Positions 60,506 through 64,000 of a DNA stretch of 64,000 nucleotides are shown in pieces. The notes beneath the pieces are model-generated. The model saw only the letters and a list, made by a program, of their open reading frames with translations, was not told the DNA's origin and did no database searches. The DNA is from Apostichopus japonicus (taxonomy: Eukaryota > Echinodermata > Holothuroidea > Aspidochirotida > Stichopodidae): assembly GCF_037975245.1 (NCBI RefSeq), contig NC_092568.1, positions 28,487,501 to 28,551,500 of the forward strand. The letters are read 5' to 3'. Made by a program: the position numbers and the translations under genes. The stretch's first letter is position 1. The number at the start of each line of letters is the position of its first letter.

Positions 60506-62358
60506 TTTTATATCTCCGCCCTTCCGTTATGTAGACAAAATAATTACTTTTGATACACAATGGATTTGGGCTAAATAATTATATAATAAGAATATGATAA
60601 CGAGTAAATACGGCTAAGCCAAAGAGCTTCGACTCGACCAGGATGCTTCGTGAATGTAACTGTGTTGCTAACGACCAGATGTTCTTAGCAACCGCATTGA
60701 GGGGTAAGAGAACAAATTTGTGTTCTATATCTACGTGACAAAACACAGTTAAACTTCATCAGTCGTCATCACTTGCTTTGCTATAAAAGTTTATTTGAAG
60801 TAATGAAGAACAAATGATGACAATATTTTTAATTACTTAACTTTTAATGTGATTACTTCTAGAGTAAAAAATCGCTTCAGGACGAGATATGTGTATTGAA
60901 TTGTTCTGTTAGTGCCTGTGTTATACCCGGCTTCCCGGAGAATGACAAAATCGCATTCAAGTTGCTATTCACTCGGCAGCCGGATTACTAATAATAATGA
61001 TGCTGTTCTTTATTTGCATCGCTGCTGGATGACGACTATAATCACGATCTTTTAATTTACAAGAAATTGGAAGTCGTAAAAGGATGTGAAAATTGAGAAA
61101 CTCATCATTAGTTACGTGCAATCTATCCACACACATGTCATTAAATTTCTGCAATAGTGAGAAAGCAGACTTTTATGTAAGGACTTGAATATACGAAAGA
61201 TGATCAAAATAAAGTACCTCAAATATATGTTATTAATTAAATGATAACCTTGTTGAAATTTCGTTATATTGTGATGTCAGCCTATATGGAGAATATATTC
61301 CGTAACCAGGAGTCAAGTATACAGACAAATGTTCAGTACAAAAACAAATCGAAGTCAATTGTGCAATTAACGTAACACTCAATTGAATCAAATAATTGGT
61401 CGAAAATCGGTTACTATTTACTCTAAAATGAAGTGTTATCAGTCTTTCAACGGGGAGGGGGTTGATGGAGAGAGAGGGGAGTCTCGAGATACTCCGGGGT
61501 AAATGCGATCACAATAGATATACGTTGAAAACCTGCATCCTTGGATTTGACAGTTAGTGGCCTATGTCCCATTCCTTCCTGTTTTTCACTAGTAAAAAAA
61601 CATGCACAAGATTAATTTTGAATTTCTACTATTTATTCGTCGTGTATTACACAACTCTATTTGCTTATTTCAATTATTTCCATGCTTGTGTAGGCTTATT
61701 CGTTGTTATCATACTTATAAGCAAATACATTTAAAAACAACTTGAAGTAAGTTCTCCTCAAATCAAAATCAGAACTTACTTTTGAATCTTAAAAGTTAAC
61801 TATATGTAGCATCTGCAGCCGCATCGTGTTCATTCAATCAAATTCAGTAATCTCGCAACAAACGAAGACAGCACTAAAATAAAGAGCCTAAGAGGAGAGA
61901 CCCAATAACAACGATTTGTTATCCACGTGGTTTGAACCGAAGGCAAAACAAACAATTGTTCTGTTTGACAAGCCAAGAATTATATTTGCTTAATTAGTTA
62001 AAGATCTTGGACTTTTGATCATCATGTGAGACTAAACGTAATTGCAATGAAACTATATGAAGTTACGTTCATTCCCAACTATATGTCACTTGATGTGTAT
62101 CAAAATTTCAAGCTAATTATGCCTATACGCAAGACTAAAAAAAACAAGAAGTAAAGTAGGCCTACATATGAAGTTTATATAAGTGTGGACCGAGAACTTT
62201 GAAGGCCTACCTCTAGTCAAATGTTATACTTTTCTTCACATTTTGATTTTTGACTGATAAAGGAAAATGGAAAATACATGTTTGAAGGACGCATATAGTA
62301 CCGTATGATGAATATGTTATATCCTTGACACAATATCATCTGTGTATTTACTATCGTG
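60506..62358. other. Divergent intergenic region between RSPH9 and the Ost-alpha-like gene
   Basis: No exon is recognised on either strand; it should contain the RSPH9 promoter at its left end and that of the transporter at its right. Confidence 0.4.
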
Positions 62359-63825
62359 ATGTCTCTCGACTTGAACTTTACCAACTTCTGCAATGGAACT
62401 ACACCGGTTACGAAGGAGTTATTTGCGGGTAAAGACATATATATAAATATATATAACTCATTACGTTTTCAATTATATATATTCATCTGCCTTTGTCGTT
62501 TACTTCCATTTCATTAACAAAAGTCTGTTTAAATATCTCTTTCGAAATCCGGCTTTAGGAATCACAAATGACTTCGAGTCGGTTAGAATCATGTTTGATC
62601 TCTAGAGTAAGGCAAATATGTCACCAAAAACAGAACTAGTATTGTTCGATACATGTGACAAACGCTGCAGTGGAATTACGACCTTCCTTACCGGTTTCGA
62701 ACCTCTGGACATCAATCGGCGTCCATAGCCTACTTGGTTAGGGTGTCCGCATATAAAGCGGGAGGCTCTGGTTCGAATCCCGGTGGAGGCTGGAAGTTTC
62801 TTCACTGTTCTAATTTTTCCAAATCATTACGTTTTAAATTATATATAGCCTATATATATATATATATATCGCTGTAGTTAGAAATAAATAATTAAGTACT
62901 CGAAATTGCATGCAAATAGCCTCATTGGCTCCAGTCTCAAGTTAGCTGATGTTATTTAGTTTAATGCAAATATGTACGGAAGCGTAGAAGGGACATTGCA
63001 TTGACGAGTTACCAACTTGACAAAACGACAATTATCTGCAAATTGACGAGTTGACGAGATGGTAACGTGACAAAATTAAGAAAATTGACGTTTAGACGAG
63101 ATAAAGGATCTCGTCAATGCAACAATTTTCTGCAAATTGACGAGTTGCACACTTACTACCATCTCGACAAGAGATGGTATACGTAGTAAGTGTGCAACTC
63201 GTCAATTTGCAGAAAATTATTGCATTGACGAGATCCGATATCTCGTCAACTCGTCAATTTTCTGAATTTTGTCATTTTGTCGAGATGGTAGTAAGTGTGC
63301 AACTCGTCAATTTGCAGAAAATTGATGCATTGACGAGATCCGTTATCTCGTCAATGCATCAATTTTCTGAATTTTGTCATTTTGTCGAGATGGTAGTAAG
63401 TGTGCAACTCGTCAATTTGCAGATAATTGTCGTTTTGTCAAGTTGGTAACTCGTCAATGCAATGTCCCTTCTACGCTTCCGTAAATATGTCACCAGAACA
63501 GATTTAGTATTATTGTTCGATACAGGTGACAAACGCCTACAGTGGAATTACGACCATCCTTACTGTATGTGTAAAAATATTAGACCTACTTAATTGTTCA
63601 TTGTCCATATATCAACACTGACAGTTTTATCGAATTGTTTTCTACGAATGATTTCTTTCCGCAGTGATTGATGAGATTGATGGATTCAAGAGCATTTTGA
63701 TCTTCAGCGGCATCATAACTCCTTTAATTATCTGTGTTTTCGTCGAAGCTGTCGTATACACTGTTAGGAACATACCGTACTGTGACCGTAGATACTGCAT
63801 ATTATGGATACTTGGAGTTTATCCG
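62359..63825 (+). CDS. SLC51A: Organic solute transporter alpha-like protein (SLC51A-like), first two coding exons, 3' truncated by window edge
   Basis: Exon 1 62359-62428 (ATG, 23 codons + 1 nt, donor GTAAAG) and exon 2 63665-63825 (acceptor after CCGCAG, donor GTAAAT) join in phase to give 77 residues. Ost-alpha (Solute_trans_a family) is a seven-helix membrane protein that, with Ost-beta, carries bile acids and steroids. Seen: an extracellular N-terminus with N-glycosylation sites NFT (6-8) and NGT (12-14), a first hydrophobic helix SILIFSGIITPLIICVFVEA (about 33-52), then VVYTVRNIPYCDRRYCILW and ILGVYP. The FxEDxxY..xN..xxxRR..LWILGxYPV pattern marks this family; the cytosolic RR and WILGVYP point to Ost-alpha rather than TMEM184, but the remaining exons are needed. 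Intron 1 carries a tRNA-like repeat and a fold-back transposon. Confidence 0.68.
62609..62690 (+). repeat. Direct repeat of 63487-63563 (about 80 bp)
   Basis: GTTCGATACATGTGACAAACG and following GCAGTGGAATTACGACC recur with few changes at 63513-63555. The copy here is uninterrupted and contains AAATATGT at 62614-62621, the same octamer into which the fold-back element inserted in the other copy. Confidence 0.75.
62719..62790 (+). pseudogene. tRNA-like sequence, probable SINE head
   Basis: A 72-nt cloverleaf can be drawn: acceptor GCGTCCA/TGGAGGC (one mismatch), A box TAGCCTACTTGG, anticodon stem TCCGC/GCGGG with loop ATATAAA, T arm TCTGG TTCGAAT CCCGG (one mismatch, B box GGTTCGAATCC). The anticodon would be ATA, which is not used by eukaryotic tRNA-Tyr genes, and there is no T-run terminator. 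It is therefore read as a tRNA-derived SINE head or tRNA pseudogene, in intron 1 of the transporter gene. Confidence 0.6.
62976..63482. mobile_element. Fold-back DNA element, 507 bp, 78-bp perfect inverted ends, 8-bp target-site duplication
   Basis: Bases 62976-63053 are the exact reverse complement of 63405-63482 (ends ACGGAAGCGTAGAAGG). AAATATGT stands on both sides (62968-62975, 63483-63490). The interior is made of GACGAGAT/ATCTCGTC and GTGTGCAACTCGTC motifs in both orientations, including a large palindrome centred near 63170 and a direct repeat of about 120 bp. There is no coding capacity; the 8-bp duplication would fit a hAT or P-type transposase acting in trans. Confidence 0.88.
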
Positions 63826-64000
63826 GTAAATTATTATTGAGAGACTGCGAAAATCAAATATGATCCATTACGCATAACAAGCTTTCTATACATTTGCTGC
63901 AAAAGATTGGTCTGTTATGTTGAAACTTTATAACCACATTCAAAGCAGGTTATCAATTACTGACATGTGCTATAATAACATAATTTAACTTAATTTATAG
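63826..64000. other. Intron 2 of the Ost-alpha-like gene (partial)
   Basis: Begins with the donor GTAAAT; AT-rich, no further exon before the window ends. Confidence 0.6.

Noticed and set aside
63174-63449. Open frame of 91 codons with repeated VVSVQLVNLQKI segments
   Set aside because: It is a translation of the direct repeats inside the fold-back transposon, not a gene.

Overview
This is a 64-kb piece of an animal nuclear genome. It is AT-rich, and every gene but the one cut by the left edge is split into small coding exons (2 to 17 visible) by introns of roughly 0.1-3.3 kb with GT-AG borders. The gene set (PTK7, POLR1C, ATXN3, MRPS18A, RSPH9, an Ost-alpha-like transporter) and the many short DNA transposons fit an invertebrate deuterostome. 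An echinoderm is my best guess, but this is inference from protein resemblance and repeat style, not proof.

Layout: (1) 2-571 (+) is the C-terminal end of the PTK7 pseudokinase, followed by AT-rich 3' UTR and intergenic DNA with one hAT-like MITE. (2) 8693-21353 (-) is a complete 11-exon POLR1C (347 aa), whose introns and 3' UTR carry four hAT-like or TTAA-type insertions and a LINE tail. (3) 22.8-25.85 kb is a tandem array of about 658-bp units, each holding a tRNA-Pro-like sequence with a Pol III B box and a T-run. (4) 26840-39799 (+) is a 17-exon gene for a 770-aa secreted protein with a (beta/alpha)8-type glycoside hydrolase signature of the GH36/raffinose-synthase kind. I do not know it as a named gene, and it is the best candidate here for something undescribed. 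(5) 43177-49443 (-) is a complete 8-exon ATXN3 (330 aa) with Josephin domain, three UIMs and no polyglutamine. (6) 49862-53274 (+) is a 5-exon MRPS18A, head-to-head with ATXN3 across 418 bp. (7) 55107-60505 (-) is a complete 5-exon RSPH9 (276 aa). (8) 62359-63825 (+) holds the first two coding exons of an Ost-alpha (SLC51A-like) transporter that runs off the right edge.

All exon joins given here were checked for GT-AG borders and continuous reading phase; for POLR1C, ATXN3, MRPS18A, RSPH9 and the GH36-like gene the exon lengths sum to a whole number of codons with one terminal stop. The genes do not form one pathway: they cover rRNA/tRNA transcription, deubiquitination, mitochondrial translation, motile cilia, Wnt/PCP signalling, solute transport and a predicted secreted carbohydrate-active protein. 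PTK7, POLR1C, RSPH9 and MRPS18A all sit at human 6p21.1, so the window probably preserves part of an old linkage group.

The introns are rich in non-autonomous DNA transposons with readable terminal inverted repeats and target-site duplications: TTAA type, 8-bp hAT type, TA type, and a fold-back element with 78-bp perfect inverted ends.
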